Source of the DNA: Halorubrum amylolyticum
GTDB lineage: Archaea; Halobacteriota; Halobacteria; Halobacteriales; Haloferacaceae
Direction: 5' to 3'
Assembly: GCF_004114995.1 (NCBI RefSeq)
Contig: NZ_SDJP01000002.1
Coordinates: 136,457-200,456 of the forward strand
Length of the DNA stretch: 64,000 bases
Of this stretch, positions 49,803 to 59,266 are shown in pieces. A program made the translations under genes and the position numbers. The notes beneath the pieces were generated by a model. The model searched no databases and was not told the origin of the DNA. It worked only from the letters and a program-made list of their open reading frames with translations. Position 1 is the stretch's first letter; each line of letters opens with the position of its first letter.

Positions 49803-50909
49803 TCAGTCGAGGACGATCTGTGCGGGGCCGAGCGCGTCGTGTGCGCCCTTGTCGAGCGTGACATCGACGGCGGTCCCGAACGAATCGAGGCCGGGGAACT
49901 CGTGGGTGACGTACTCGCCGATCGGGACCGCGCCGCTCGCGATGAGGTCGCCCGCGAGCGTCCCCGTGTCGGTCCCCGGGCCGAGGTCGGCGACGCCCTT
50001 CCGCGGGTTCTCCCAGCGGACCGCCTTCGACCGGGCCGATCGCGGAGTCATCTCGACGTCGCCGGAGAGGTGACCGACCTGCAGGACAGTCCCGCCGCGG
50101 CGAGCCGCGCGGAACGCCTGTGCCAGGGGGTCGTCTCCGTCGGTCGCGTGCGACTGACCGCCGCCGACCGCCTCGATGGCCACGTCGGCTCCGAGGCCGC
50201 CGGTGGCCTCGCGGACCGCCGCGACGGGGTCTGTCTCGGTCGCGTCGATCGGGATCGCGCCGTTGGCCGCCGCGATCTCCAGCGGGCGGTCGCGAACGTC
50301 CGCGGCGTACACCGTCCCGGCCCCGAATCGCTTCGCGAGCAGGGCGCACTGGAACCCCATGACGCCCGCGCCGACGACGAGCACGTCGTCGCCGGGATCG
50401 ATCTCGGCATCCGCGACGCACAGCACGGAACTCGCGAGCGGCTGGAGCGCAGCTCCCTCGGCGTCCGATACGTCCTCCGGGACCGGCCGGAGCGGTTCGG
50501 TGGGGAGCCGGACGTACTCCGCGAGTGCTCCCGGCCGATCGTAGCCGATCGCCTCGGTGTCCGGGCAGTAGTTCTCGTACCCGGACCGACAGTACGGACA
50601 CGCTCCGCAGTGGATCTTGCCGGGGGCGTACACGCGGTCACCGACCTCGTAGCCGCCGACGTCCGGACCGCACTCGGCGACGACCCCGCAGAACTCGTGA
50701 CCGAACAGCCGCGCACCGGGCTTCTCGTCCCTGATTCGCCGTCGCACCGCGTCGTAGTGCGCGACCGACTCGCCGCGGTAGAGCAGGCACTCGGTCACGC
50801 TCAACTGGACCCGCGACACGTCTATCAGGACCTCTCCCGATCCGGGCTCCGGACGGGGGGTGTCGATCACGTCGAACGACTCGAACTCGTCTATCACGAC
50901 TGCGTCCAT
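49803..50909 (-). CDS. Zinc-dependent medium-chain alcohol dehydrogenase
   Basis: 368 residues from ATG giving MDAVVIDEFESFD; an ATG three codons upstream is possible. Catalytic zinc ligands: a Cys/Ser-replaced first site in VTECLLYRG, then GHEFCGVV (His-Glu). The structural zinc is CGACPYCRSGYENYC (four Cys). NAD-binding VLVVGAGVMGFQCALLAK (about 178-195). It oxidises an alcohol or sugar-alcohol with NAD(P). It ends against the M29 gene and is divergent from the second TcuA-like gene. Confidence 0.88.
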   Translation of the reverse strand: MDAVVIDEFESFDVIDTPRPEPGSGEVLIDVSRVQLSVTECLLYRGESVAHYDAVRRRIRDEKPGARLFGHEFCGVVAECGPDVGGYEVGDRVYAPGKIHCGACPYCRSGYENYCPDTEAIGYDRPGALAEYVRLPTEPLRPVPEDVSDAEGAALQPLASSVLCVADAEIDPGDDVLVVGAGVMGFQCALLAKRFGAGTVYAADVRDRPLEIAAANGAIPIDATETDPVAAVREATGGLGADVAIEAVGGGQSHATDGDDPLAQAFRAARRGGTVLQVGHLSGDVEMTPRSARSKAVRWENPRKGVADLGPGTDTGTLAGDLIASGAVPIGEYVTHEFPGLDSFGTAVDVTLDKGAHDALGPAQIVLD

Positions 50910-51004
50910 ACCGCTCACCTCGACGGCCGCACGAATATATCCTCTGACGGCGACGGTAAAGGGACGAAACGTCTATGTCCGTTCATCATAGATGGTCAGC
51001 GGAG

Positions 51005-52414
51005 ATGCAAATCGTCACCGACCAGGATGTCGTCGTTGTAGGCTGTGGGATCGCCGGACTGAGCGCGGCCAACCGCGCGGTCGAGCAGGGGTTAGACGTC
51101 ACCGTCCTGGAGAAGTCGCCGAAAGACAAGCGAGGCGGACACACGCGGTACAGCGAGTCCTTCCGGGTCGCGTCGTCGGACTCGGACCTCGAAGAGCACG
51201 GGTACGAGTACAACATCGACGACTACACGCCCGACGACTTCTACGCGGACATCATGAAACAGACGAACGGGCGGGCCGACGAGGACCTGGCCCGGACCAT
51301 CGTCGACAACATCGGCCCCACCGTCGACTGGCTCACCGGGCGCGGCGTCAAGTGGGACATGGAGCCGCTCAACGTCGGATACACGGTCGCTCGGACCTTC
51401 TTCGACGGCGAGGAACTCGTCGCGGACCTCGTCGAGGCCGCCGAGGCGGAGGGCGCGACGTTCGAGTATCGAACCGAAGCCCGCGAAATCCTGTTCGACG
51501 ACGGCGTGGTGTCCGGCCTCCGCGCGCGAAACGACGACGGTGATGTCGAGTATCGCGCCGACGCCGTGGTCGTCGCCGCCGGCGGCTACGAGTCGAGCGA
51601 GGAGAAGCGGACCCGGTACTACGGCTCCGACTACGACGCGATGACGGTCCGCGGGAGCCGGTACAACACCGGCGAGGGGATCGAGATGGTCCTCGACGCG
51701 GGCGCCCGGGCAGACGGCCAGTGGGGCGGAGCCCACATGGCGCTCATCGACAGCGAGTCGCCCGAGTACGAGGGCGGCGCGAACCGGGTCGACGGCTACC
51801 AGTACGGGGTGCTGTTGAACAACGACGGGGAACGGTTCTTCGACGAGGGCGAGGACGCCCGGGCGCACACCTACGCCAAGCTCGGTCGGATCATCTTCGA
51901 GGAGCCGGGACACGAGGCGTTCATCGTCATCGACGACCCTCTCAAACAGCACATGCGTGCGACCGGTCCGGGCGACTGGGTCACCGGCGACACCGTCGAG
52001 GAAGTGCTCGAAGCGCTCGAATGCGACGCCCCCGACGCGGGCGCCTCGACCGTCGAGGAGTTCAACGCGGCGACGGATCCCGGGGAGTTCGACCCCGATT
52101 CGCTCGACGGGAACCGAACCGCGGGGCTCGACCTCGAAAAGTCCAACTGGGCGCTTCCGCTCGACGAGCCGCCGTATCACGGCTACCGGGTCACGGGCGG
52201 AATCACCTTCAGTTTCGGCGGTGCTGCGACCGACGACCGCGCCCGGGCGCTCGACACGATCGGCCGACCGATTCCGGGCCTGTACGTCGCCGGGAACACG
52301 ACCGGCGGGCTGTTCTTCGACAATTACCCGGGCGGGACCGGCCTCGCTAACGGAGCGGTGTTCGGGAAGATCGCAGCCGAAGAGACCGTCGACTACGTCG
52401 GGTCGGGCGAATGA
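51005..52414 (+). CDS. TcuA-like FAD-dependent dehydrogenase, copy 2
   Basis: 469 residues from ATG ([13 protein letters not shown]); an ATG 10 codons earlier adds a poor leader. FAD loop [17 protein letters not shown] (about 11-27), [12 protein letters not shown] (about 44-55), and [19 protein letters not shown] with [12 protein letters not shown] near the end. It is clearly a paralogue of the 39.1 kb gene, with the same motifs. Family reaction: tricarballylate to cis-aconitate. The stop overlaps the PrpF-family isomerase start (ATGA), so the two enzymes are made together and probably act in sequence. Confidence 0.86.
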   Translation: MQIVTDQDVVVVGCGIAGLSAANRAVEQGLDVTVLEKSPKDKRGGHTRYSESFRVASSDSDLEEHGYEYNIDDYTPDDFYADIMKQTNGRADEDLARTIVDNIGPTVDWLTGRGVKWDMEPLNVGYTVARTFFDGEELVADLVEAAEAEGATFEYRTEAREILFDDGVVSGLRARNDDGDVEYRADAVVVAAGGYESSEEKRTRYYGSDYDAMTVRGSRYNTGEGIEMVLDAGARADGQWGGAHMALIDSESPEYEGGANRVDGYQYGVLLNNDGERFFDEGEDARAHTYAKLGRIIFEEPGHEAFIVIDDPLKQHMRATGPGDWVTGDTVEEVLEALECDAPDAGASTVEEFNAATDPGEFDPDSLDGNRTAGLDLEKSNWALPLDEPPYHGYRVTGGITFSFGGAATDDRARALDTIGRPIPGLYVAGNTTGGLFFDNYPGGTGLANGAVFGKIAAEETVDYVGSGE

Positions 52415-53556
52415 ACGATACACTGGTCGGCGATCAGCGCGCGATCGACTGCGCCATCGTTCGCGGCGGCACGAGCAAGGGCGTGTTCATCCCCCGGTCG
52501 AACCTGCCGGAAGAGAACCGAGACGAAGCGATCCTCTCGCTGTTCGGCAGCCCCGACGACAGACAGATCGACGGACTCGGCGGCGCAACGTCGACGACCT
52601 CGAAGCTGATGGTCGTCTCTCCGAGCGATCGGGAGGGGATCGATATCGATTACACGTTCGGGCAGGTGGCCGTCGAGGAGGCGGTCGTCGACTACGGCGG
52701 CAACTGCGGGAACCTCACCTGCGCGATCGGATCTTTCGCCGTCGACGAGGGGATGGTTCCGGTCGACCCCGACGACGGGGAGGTCACGGTTGAGCTGTAC
52801 AACACGAACACCGGCGCGGATATCACTCAGACGGTGCCGCTTGCCGACGGCCGCGCGGCGAGCGTCGGCGACTTCAAGATCCACGGCGTCCCCGGTACCG
52901 GTGCGAAGATCGACACGACGTTCCACGATCCGGCCGGCGCGATGACGAACGGGCTGTTCCCGCTCGGCGGCCCGACGATCGATATCGACGTCGACGGGGA
53001 GACGATCGAGACGACCGTGCTCGACGTCACGACGCCGATCGCCTTCGTCCGCGCGAAGGACATCGGACTCACCGCTACCGAGGGTCGGGCGGAGATCGAC
53101 GGCGACGCGGAACTCCTCGAACGGCTCGAACGGATTCGGGGGACGGTCGCGGTCGAACTCGGCTTCGTCGACGATCCCGACGAGGCCTCGATCGAGACGC
53201 CCGGCTACCCGAAGTTGGTCTTCGTGGCTCCGCCGACGGACTACACGACGCCGGAGGGAGGCGACGTCGCGGCCGAGGAGACCGACCTGACGGCGAGGTA
53301 CATGAGCATGGGGAAGCTCCATCCGGTGTACGCGGTCACCGGCGTTTCCTGTACCGCGGCCGCGGCGCAGATCCCCGGGACGATCCCCAACGAAGTCGCC
53401 GCGGACCCCGAGTCGACGGTGACGCTCGGGCACCCGAAGGGCACGATGACCGCGACCGCCGAGGTCGATCGGTCGATCCCCGATGTCGAGTCGGTCACCG
53501 TCTACCGGACGCAGCGTCGCCTGATGGACGGAACGGGATACTACCGCCCGGAGTGA
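52411..53556 (+). CDS. PrpF-family isomerase (aconitate/methylitaconate/oxalomesaconate type)
   Basis: 381 residues. The PrpF active-site motifs are [11 protein letters not shown] (about 18-28) and [13 protein letters not shown] (about 95-107), and the late [13 protein letters not shown] and [12 protein letters not shown] segments also fit. Known members shift double bonds in methylaconitate (PrpF), methylitaconate (Mii) or oxalomesaconate (GalD). Two diaminopimelate-epimerase-like domains are expected, with the catalytic residue supplied by Cys/Lys in these motifs. The 4-bp overlap with the TcuA-like gene suggests it isomerises that enzyme's product. Confidence 0.88.
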   Translation: MNDTLVGDQRAIDCAIVRGGTSKGVFIPRSNLPEENRDEAILSLFGSPDDRQIDGLGGATSTTSKLMVVSPSDREGIDIDYTFGQVAVEEAVVDYGGNCGNLTCAIGSFAVDEGMVPVDPDDGEVTVELYNTNTGADITQTVPLADGRAASVGDFKIHGVPGTGAKIDTTFHDPAGAMTNGLFPLGGPTIDIDVDGETIETTVLDVTTPIAFVRAKDIGLTATEGRAEIDGDAELLERLERIRGTVAVELGFVDDPDEASIETPGYPKLVFVAPPTDYTTPEGGDVAAEETDLTARYMSMGKLHPVYAVTGVSCTAAAAQIPGTIPNEVAADPESTVTLGHPKGTMTATAEVDRSIPDVESVTVYRTQRRLMDGTGYYRPE

Positions 53557-53669
53557 ACTCGTTCGTGCCACCGTCCGCCTGACGGCACGGATTCAGGAGG
53601 CGGACCGGTCGCGGACCGATCGCGGACCGACTTCGTGCGAGTCGATCGCACGGAAATGACCACAGCTCA

Positions 53670-53684
53670 TCCCGCGGTGCGGGA
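53670..53684. promoter_or_regulatory. IclR-associated palindrome 1
   Basis: TCCCGCGGTGCGGGA, 6-bp arms with 3-bp centre, 32 bp upstream of the iclR ATG. Autoregulation is plausible. Confidence 0.7.
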
Positions 53685-53716
53685 CAATTATCACACTCGG
53701 TCTCGTTGGAAGCGGC

Positions 53717-54469
53717 ATGGAACACACGCCGGATCGCGGGCGGGTCAAAGCGGTCGACACGACGCTCGACATCGTCGAGTACCTCCACCGGGCGGGGTCG
53801 GCGAACATCGAGGAGGTTGCGGAGGGCGTCGGGGTCGGAACGAGCACCGCCCACCGCCACCTCACCACGCTGCACGAGCGCGGATACATCGTACGCGAGG
53901 GGAACGAGTACGAGTTGAGCCTCCGGTTCCTGACCCACGGCGGACGGCGACGGAAGACGCTCCCCGCGAACGAGCTGATACACAAGAAAGTCAGACAGCT
54001 GGGCGAAGATACGTCGGAACGCGTCCAGTTCATCACCGAGGAGCACGGCGAGCGGGTGTACATGTACACCCACGCGGGTCCGGACGCGGTCAAGACTGAC
54101 GCGACGATCGGGAAGCGCGGCCCGCTTCATGTGAGCGCGGCGGGAAAGGCGATCTTGGCGAACCTACCGGCCGATCGCCGGAGGCGGATTCTCGACGGGG
54201 TCGCCGCGCCCGAAACGACCGAACGGGAAGCGCTCGACGAGGAGCTCGAAACCGTCAGAGAGCGGGGGTACGCGTTCAACGACGAGGAGTCGACGTCCGG
54301 ACTTCGGGCGGTCGGCGTTCCGGTCCAGTACGAGACCGACACGGTGCTCGGGGCGATCAGCGTGTCGGGACCGGCGAACCGGCTGACGGGCGACTACTTC
54401 CGCGAGGGACTGCCGAACCTCCTCTTAGGCACCGTCAACGAGATCGAGTTGAACATCGAGTACCTGTGA
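53717..54469 (+). CDS. IclR-family transcriptional regulator
   Basis: 250 residues from ATG giving MEHTPDRGRVKAVDT. The winged helix (8-75) includes DIVEYLHRAGSANIEEVAEG and the recognition region GTSTAHRHLTTLHERGY. An effector-binding GAF-like domain (85-245) has GPLHVSAAGKAIL and NDEESTSGLRAVGVPV, conserved in IclR. Family role: effector-controlled repressor or activator of catabolic genes, usually for aromatic or organic acids. Three TCCCGC palindromes flank it. It lies at the end of the island and most likely controls it (inference). Confidence 0.92.
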   Translation: MEHTPDRGRVKAVDTTLDIVEYLHRAGSANIEEVAEGVGVGTSTAHRHLTTLHERGYIVREGNEYELSLRFLTHGGRRRKTLPANELIHKKVRQLGEDTSERVQFITEEHGERVYMYTHAGPDAVKTDATIGKRGPLHVSAAGKAILANLPADRRRRILDGVAAPETTEREALDEELETVRERGYAFNDEESTSGLRAVGVPVQYETDTVLGAISVSGPANRLTGDYFREGLPNLLLGTVNEIELNIEYL

Positions 54470-54570
54470 CCGCCCCGGGCGCCCACCGAGGCGACCGACT
54501 GTCCACCCTGCACGCGCCCGATCCGTAAACGACCGACCGGCGGACGGCGTCACGAGTCGGTCAGCGTGTT

Positions 54571-54585
54571 TCCCGCGATGCGGGA
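54571..54585. promoter_or_regulatory. IclR-associated palindrome 2
   Basis: TCCCGCGATGCGGGA, same arms as palindrome 1, about 100 bp downstream of the iclR stop. Confidence 0.6.
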
Positions 54586-54709
54586 TGAGGATAAACGGAA
54601 CCGACCGACAGGTGTGGCGACTGGCGGAGCCATCTCCTCGTTTCGTCCGACATCCGGGGGATTCATCGAGGAAACTGACGCGGATCGAACTGCCTGGACG
54701 CGAACTCTG

Positions 54710-54724
54710 TCCCGCATGGCGGGT
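54710..54724. promoter_or_regulatory. IclR-associated palindrome 3
   Basis: TCCCGCATGGCGGGT, one mismatch from a perfect inverted repeat, 139 bp to the right of palindrome 2. Confidence 0.55.
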
Positions 54725-55161
54725 CGTAATATAGATGATCGTTAGTGATCGTGAATGCGTGCGAGAGAACAGCACACGTCGCGTGAGTCGCGTGGAGCGC
54801 CCGGCTGCTCGGAAGGCTTCGACGCGTTCTACTGCGATGTCGACCGTGCGCGTCAGGGAAGGGGCCACCGCGAGACGGCGCTCACGGTGGCGAGCCAGCG
54901 ACGCATCGAATGGAAATCAATTACATCAGTAGTATTGTAATGCAGTAGTCGAACGCTCGGGGTTCGGATTCGGCGTGATTCGGTGTGCCGAACGAGCCGT
55001 CGAGTCGTATCCGACGACAACAGAAATAACTGTAATCATATATCTCCAAATATGTATCAAAATATAGAATTATTCTACCCCACCGCATTTATTATTTTAA
55101 AATTTATGCGATGTTTTTCACTATATCTCATATAATGATAGTATAGACGGGATATTCCGAT

Positions 55162-55187
55162 ATATTCCAAATATACTGTTGGAATAT
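55162..55187. repeat. AT-rich hairpin 1
   Basis: ATATTCCAA and TTGGAATAT form a perfect 9-bp stem around an 8-nt loop. A further ATATTCC lies 10 bp to its left. Confidence 0.75.
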
Positions 55188-55219
55188 TTTAGTAGTGCCG
55201 GCGTCGACCCCGTTTCGAT

Positions 55220-55244
55220 CGGAATATTCCCGATCGATATTCCG
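55220..55244. repeat. AT-rich hairpin 2
   Basis: CGGAATAT and ATATTCCG pair over 8 bp around a 9-nt loop. It shares the core GGAATAT with hairpin 1 and contains the palindrome GGAATATTCC at 55221-55230. Confidence 0.75.
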
Positions 55245-55622
55245 GCTTGAAATACCTAAACCCGGGTTTTTTCTCACACTCAAGCAGGTCTCAAGTCGAC
55301 GAAATCTAAATATCAATTATAACTAATACATTCAATAACTATATTTCTGGGTATCAGACCGATCACTCCGTCGAACTGATTCGTCTCGCACGTGGGGGAT
55401 GATGGTTCGCCGCGGCGGCCCCGCTTCACACCGAGGTGGCGATGAGCGCGGCCGGAGCGCTACGACCGAGACGCGTCCGGCGGTTCCGCTTGCGACGGTG
55501 CCGCGCCGTCGCAGCTCCCCGAACGCAACCGCTTTCGGATAGGGCGCCGACGGAGGACGTATGCACGCCGACGAAGCGCAGGGCGGAGGCGATAGCCGAT
55601 CGCGGAGCGCGGGTGGTGGACG

Positions 55623-56570
55623 GTGAGCGCGCCGGCGGGCGACTGGCGGCTGATCCGCGAGGAGTCGCGGCCGGGACCGATGCAGATGGCGCTCGACGAG
55701 GTCGCCGCCGAGACGGTGGCTGCCGGCGGCCCGGCCACGGTGCGAACGTACCGGTGGGACCCGAGCTGTCTCACGCTCGGCTACCGACAGGACCCGGCAA
55801 CGGTCGACTGGGCGTTCTGCGAGCGCGAGGGGATCGACGTGACCCGGCGCCAGACCGGCGGCGGCGGGATCTACCACGACACGCGCGGCGACGTGGCCTA
55901 CTCGATCGTCGTCCCGGCCGCCGACGTGCCGGGCGAACTGCTCGACTGCTACCACCTGCTCTGTGAACCCGTCCTCGACGCGTTCGACCGGCTCGGGCTC
56001 GACGCAGGCTACGTCGAGGAGGGGGTGCCGGAGCTGTACCACCCGGCCTGCTACCTGCGGGAACTGCATCCGGCACACGACGTGGTCGCCGGCCGATCCG
56101 GTGACGGCGGTGAGAGCGGCGATCGTCGGCGGAAGATCGCCGGCAACGCCCAGTACCGAAAGCGGGACGCCGTCATCCAGCACGGCTCGCTGACGTTCTC
56201 GGTCGAGGCGGAGCGGCACCTCGGAACGTTCGCGGACCCACCCGTGACGGCGGACGGGTTCCGCGATCGGGTCGTCGGGATGGACGAACTCGCCGACCTC
56301 GATCGGGCGGACGCGGTGACCGCGGTGGAAGAGGCGCTCGTCGCGTGGGTGGTCGGAGAGGGCGGCGACCGCGAGAACGACGACCGCGAGGGCGGCGACG
56401 GAAGCGGGAGAGTTGCTCTCGGTCGCGACGGATCGTGGACCGACGCGGAGCTGCGACGGGCCGAGGAACTCGTCGAGACGAAGTATCGGGATGAAGAGTG
56501 GGTGCGGTCGCGTCCCGGGAAGGGGAAGGAGAACGAGAACGGGAACGGAGACGGAGCCGAAACCGGGTAA
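55623..56570 (+). CDS. lplA: Lipoate-protein ligase A family protein
   Basis: 315 residues from a GTG start ([15 protein letters not shown]). LplA fold: [14 protein letters not shown] at 15-28, [16 protein letters not shown] (about 77-92), the lipoyl-AMP binding motif, and [21 protein letters not shown] (about 170-190) with the catalytic Lys. A low-complexity acidic/Arg-rich insert (about 245-275) and an Asn/Gly-rich tail are haloarchaeal additions. It attaches lipoate to acyltransferase or glycine-cleavage subunits. It stands alone; the upstream 21-codon ORF overlaps its start. Confidence 0.88.
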   Translation: MSAPAGDWRLIREESRPGPMQMALDEVAAETVAAGGPATVRTYRWDPSCLTLGYRQDPATVDWAFCEREGIDVTRRQTGGGGIYHDTRGDVAYSIVVPAADVPGELLDCYHLLCEPVLDAFDRLGLDAGYVEEGVPELYHPACYLRELHPAHDVVAGRSGDGGESGDRRRKIAGNAQYRKRDAVIQHGSLTFSVEAERHLGTFADPPVTADGFRDRVVGMDELADLDRADAVTAVEEALVAWVVGEGGDRENDDREGGDGSGRVALGRDGSWTDAELRRAEELVETKYRDEEWVRSRPGKGKENENGNGDGAETG

Positions 56571-56628
56571 GCGCCGGGGGTTTAGAGAGCGCCGTGGGGG
56601 TTCAGAGAGCGCCGCGGGGGTTCAGAGG
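56571..56628. repeat. Imperfect 20-bp repeat, three units
   Basis: Three units of the type GCGCCG-GGGGGTTCAGAGA lie directly downstream of the lipoate ligase stop and ahead of the endonuclease IV promoter. They are short, GC-rich and of unknown role. Confidence 0.7.
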
Positions 56629-56698
56629 GGCGACGACGTCGCAGACGAGAGTCGACCGGTTCCGAAGGGGCTTTTTCCGGCGCCCACCTGGAGACGGT

Positions 56699-57535
56699 AT
56701 GACTCACAAGGTCGGCGCACACGTCTCGATCGCGGGCGGCGTGGATAACGCGGTCGATAACCAAGTGGAGGTCGGCGGCAACTGCGGACAGATATTCACC
56801 CACTCTCCGCAGGTGTGGCAGGACCCGAACATCGGCGACGAGGAGGCCGAGCGGTTCCGCGAGGGCACCGAACGCGAGCTGGAGGGACCGTGGGTGATTC
56901 ACACGTCGTACCTCGTCAACCTCTGTACGCCCAAGGAGGGGCTCCGCGAGAAGTCGCTCGACTCGATGCAGAAGGAGGTCGACGCGGCCGACACGCTCGG
57001 AATCCCGTACGTCAACGTCCATCTCGGCGCGCACACGGGCGCGGGCGTCGAGGGCGGGCTCGACAACGCTGCGTCGGTGATCGACGAGCTCGACGTGCCC
57101 GACGGCGTCACGATCCTGATCGAGAGCGACGCGGGCGCGGGCACGAAGCTCGGCGGCGAGTTCGAGCACCTAGCGGAGGTCATCGACCGCACGGAGACCG
57201 ACATCGCCGTCTGCGTCGACACCGCCCACGCGTTCGCCGCGGGGTACGACCTCTCGACTCCCGAAGCCGTCGACGAGACGATCGCGGAGTTCGACGACGT
57301 GGTCGGGTTAGAACACCTCAAGTACGTCCACCTCAACGACTCGAAACACGCCTGCGGCACCAACAAGGACGAGCACGCCCACGTCGGCGAGGGGCTCATC
57401 GGCGAAGCCGGGATGGAGCGGTTCCTCAACCACCCGGATCTGGCGGACGTGCCGCTGGCACTGGAGACGCCGACCGAGGACGGCAAGAGCTTCGCGTGGA
57501 ACATTGACCGCGTCCGCGAGCTGCGCGCGGAGTGA
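56699..57535 (+). CDS. nfo: Endonuclease IV (apurinic/apyrimidinic site nuclease)
   Basis: 278 residues from ATG giving [14 protein letters not shown]. The TIM-barrel of AP endonuclease family 2 is clear: GAHVSIAGG (6-14), [10 protein letters not shown] (about 101-110), [26 protein letters not shown] and [22 protein letters not shown] contain the zinc-binding His, Glu and Asp residues. It cuts DNA 5' to abasic sites in base excision repair. The reading frame is open upstream, but this start fits the family. Confidence 0.95.
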   Translation: MTHKVGAHVSIAGGVDNAVDNQVEVGGNCGQIFTHSPQVWQDPNIGDEEAERFREGTERELEGPWVIHTSYLVNLCTPKEGLREKSLDSMQKEVDAADTLGIPYVNVHLGAHTGAGVEGGLDNAASVIDELDVPDGVTILIESDAGAGTKLGGEFEHLAEVIDRTETDIAVCVDTAHAFAAGYDLSTPEAVDETIAEFDDVVGLEHLKYVHLNDSKHACGTNKDEHAHVGEGLIGEAGMERFLNHPDLADVPLALETPTEDGKSFAWNIDRVRELRAE

Positions 57536-57655
57536 GGTCGGGGGAAACGACCCATCGCCGAGTGGGCCGTCACGGGGGCGAACCCGCGGAAATTCGTCGA
57601 ATCGCTTAAAAGTGTCCGACGCGCCTTTATGTAGTCGGAGCCGTGATCCACGGAT

Positions 57656-58144
57656 ATGACCACCACGGAGGCGCTGCTCATCGGGCGTCGGCGCCGGTTG
57701 GCCCTCACGATGGTCGGGGGGTTCGCCGGCGTCGTGGCGCTGGCGCTGGCGGTCGCGGTCGTCGCCGAGCTCGCGGACATCCAGACCGCGGCGGCGCTGA
57801 CCGATCGGCTCGTCCCGCTACTGGTGTTTTACGCTCCGGCACCGATCGCGGCCGCCGGTGCGTACGCGCGCTGCGGGGGCCCGGCGTGTCTGACGGTGGG
57901 CGTCGTGCCCGCGCTCGTGTTCGCCGCGCTCGTGGTCGTCGGCACCGTGTTCGGCGTTCCCGGAGTGGGCGGCGGCGACGCGGCGCTCGGCGGGGTGACG
58001 CTGTCGTTCGCGCTCGTCGGGCTGAGCGGGGCGTTCGTCGGCTACTGCGCCGGGGTCACCGCCGCGCTCCTCGCGGACCTAGCGGGGGTCGGCGGCGGAG
58101 ACGGCGGAGACGGCGAGTCGGACGAGGCAGGCGGCGAGAAGTGA
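57656..58144 (+). CDS. Uncharacterised membrane protein, 162 aa
   Basis: 162 residues. Four hydrophobic stretches (about 15-38, 48-66, 77-100 and 112-142) with Gly/Ala/Val-rich helices, then an acidic Gly/Asp tail. The stop is about 70 bp before a methyltransferase gene on the same strand. No motif is recognised. Confidence 0.7.
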   Translation: MTTTEALLIGRRRRLALTMVGGFAGVVALALAVAVVAELADIQTAAALTDRLVPLLVFYAPAPIAAAGAYARCGGPACLTVGVVPALVFAALVVVGTVFGVPGVGGGDAALGGVTLSFALVGLSGAFVGYCAGVTAALLADLAGVGGGDGGDGESDEAGGEK

Positions 58145-58211
58145 GTCGACGACGCCGCCGCCGCCGACTGAGTTCCGTGCGTTTATTCTCCCCTACGCCG
58201 AACGCGGGGGC

Positions 58212-59018
58212 GTGCGACGCTTCTCCGCGGACTACCTCGAACACACCCGCCGCGGGATGTGGACCGACGGCCGGGAGGCGCTGACGGACCTCGACCTCTC
58301 GAACCGCCGCCGCGTCCTCGACGCCGGCTGCGGCACCGGAGAGCTCACTCGCGTCCTCGACGCGGAGACGCCGCCCGACGCGACCGTGATCGGCGCCGAC
58401 GCGGACCCGGCGCTACTGCGGGTCGCCCGCGAGGAGACCGGGCTCCCGTACGTCGTCGGCGACGCGACGCGGCTTCCGCTCTCGGACGACGCCGTCGACC
58501 TCGCGGCCTGTCAGGCGCTCCTCATCAACCTCCCCGACCCGGCCGCCGCGGTCCGGGAGTCCGCACGGGTCTCCTCGGGGCTGGTCGCCGCGATCGAGCC
58601 CGGCAACGCGGACGTGACGGTCTCGTCGAGCGTCGCGAGCGAGGAGCGCTTAGAGCGGGAGGCGCGGGAGGCGTACCTAGAGGGCGTCGACACCGACGTG
58701 GCGCTCGGCGACCGCGTGCGGGAGGCGTTCTCGGCGGCGGGGCTGGAGGGGATTCGAACCCGGCGCTACGTCCACGAGAAGCGGATCGCGGCGCCGTACG
58801 CGGAGCCCGCGCTGACCGCCGCGGCGCGGAAGGCCTCGGGCGCGGGGCTGGCCGACCACCGCGATGAGCTGATCGCGGCGACCTCCGAGGCCGCGTACGA
58901 CGACCTGCGGCGGCGCTGGCGGGAGATGGGCCGGGAGGTGGTCGGCGAGATCGAGGCGGGCGAGTACGAGCGCGTCGAGCGCGTCCCCTTCGACGTGACC
59001 GTGGGACGGGTGGCGTGA
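58212..59018 (+). CDS. Class I SAM-dependent methyltransferase
   Basis: 268 residues from a GTG start (MRRFSADYLEHTRRG). Motif I is VLDAGCGTGELTRVL (about 35-49). The acidic residue after beta-2 lies in VIGADADPALLRVAR, and GDATRLPLSDDAVDLAACQ (about 80-98) covers motifs II and III. The UbiE/Methyltransf_11 type is most likely. The target, small molecule or tRNA, cannot be read from the sequence. It is followed by a dispersed-repeat copy in the gap. Confidence 0.88.
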   Translation: MRRFSADYLEHTRRGMWTDGREALTDLDLSNRRRVLDAGCGTGELTRVLDAETPPDATVIGADADPALLRVAREETGLPYVVGDATRLPLSDDAVDLAACQALLINLPDPAAAVRESARVSSGLVAAIEPGNADVTVSSSVASEERLEREAREAYLEGVDTDVALGDRVREAFSAAGLEGIRTRRYVHEKRIAAPYAEPALTAAARKASGAGLADHRDELIAATSEAAYDDLRRRWREMGREVVGEIEAGEYERVERVPFDVTVGRVA

Positions 59019-59086
59019 TTAGGGACGGGAGTACGTGAAGCGGACTGTCTGGGTGGTTGTTTATAAATCGGGTCGTGGCGTCGCTG

Positions 59087-59145
59087 TCGGCCGTTAATAC
59101 GTGATTGGTGACTCTGCGGTGAACACCTTCAAAGCCCCAGCCGCG
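59087..59145 (+). repeat. Dispersed intergenic repeat, copy 2
   Basis: A 59-bp element with core GAACACCTTCAAAGCCCCA at 59121-59139. It matches the copy at 9982-10040 over its full length, with substitutions. It is preceded by TTTATAAA and followed by a GC-rich stretch (CTCGCTACGCTCGCTCC) similar in type to that after copy 1. Confidence 0.85.
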
Positions 59146-59266
59146 ACGACTCGCGCGACTCGTTGCGCCCTTCAGTCGCTCGCTACGCTCGCTCCCTCCA
59201 GTGCTTGCGTCGTCGAGCTTCGTCCTCGCAGCTGCCCCTTTGAGTCCCACCCGCCCTCGCTTCGAC

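Larger units (their letters stand above)
54470..55622. other. Intergenic region with two palindromes and an AT-rich hairpin island
   Basis: 1.15 kb with no convincing gene. The left part has the second and third TCCCGC palindromes. From about 54990 to 55335 the DNA is strongly AT-rich, unlike the rest of the window, and contains two hairpins of GGAATAT/ATATTCC arms. The right part (55380-55620) is GC-rich again. A 21-codon ORF at 55561-55626 ends inside the GTG start of the lipoate ligase gene. Confidence 0.6.

Noticed and set aside
54735-54940. Two 60-codon ORFs right of the third palindrome
   Set aside because: They are Arg/Ser-rich, with no start signal or conserved motif.
55128-55316. 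A 62-codon minus-strand ORF in the AT-rich island
   Set aside because: It consists of the hairpin DNA, and the protein is basic and Ile/Tyr-rich, unlike halophilic proteins.
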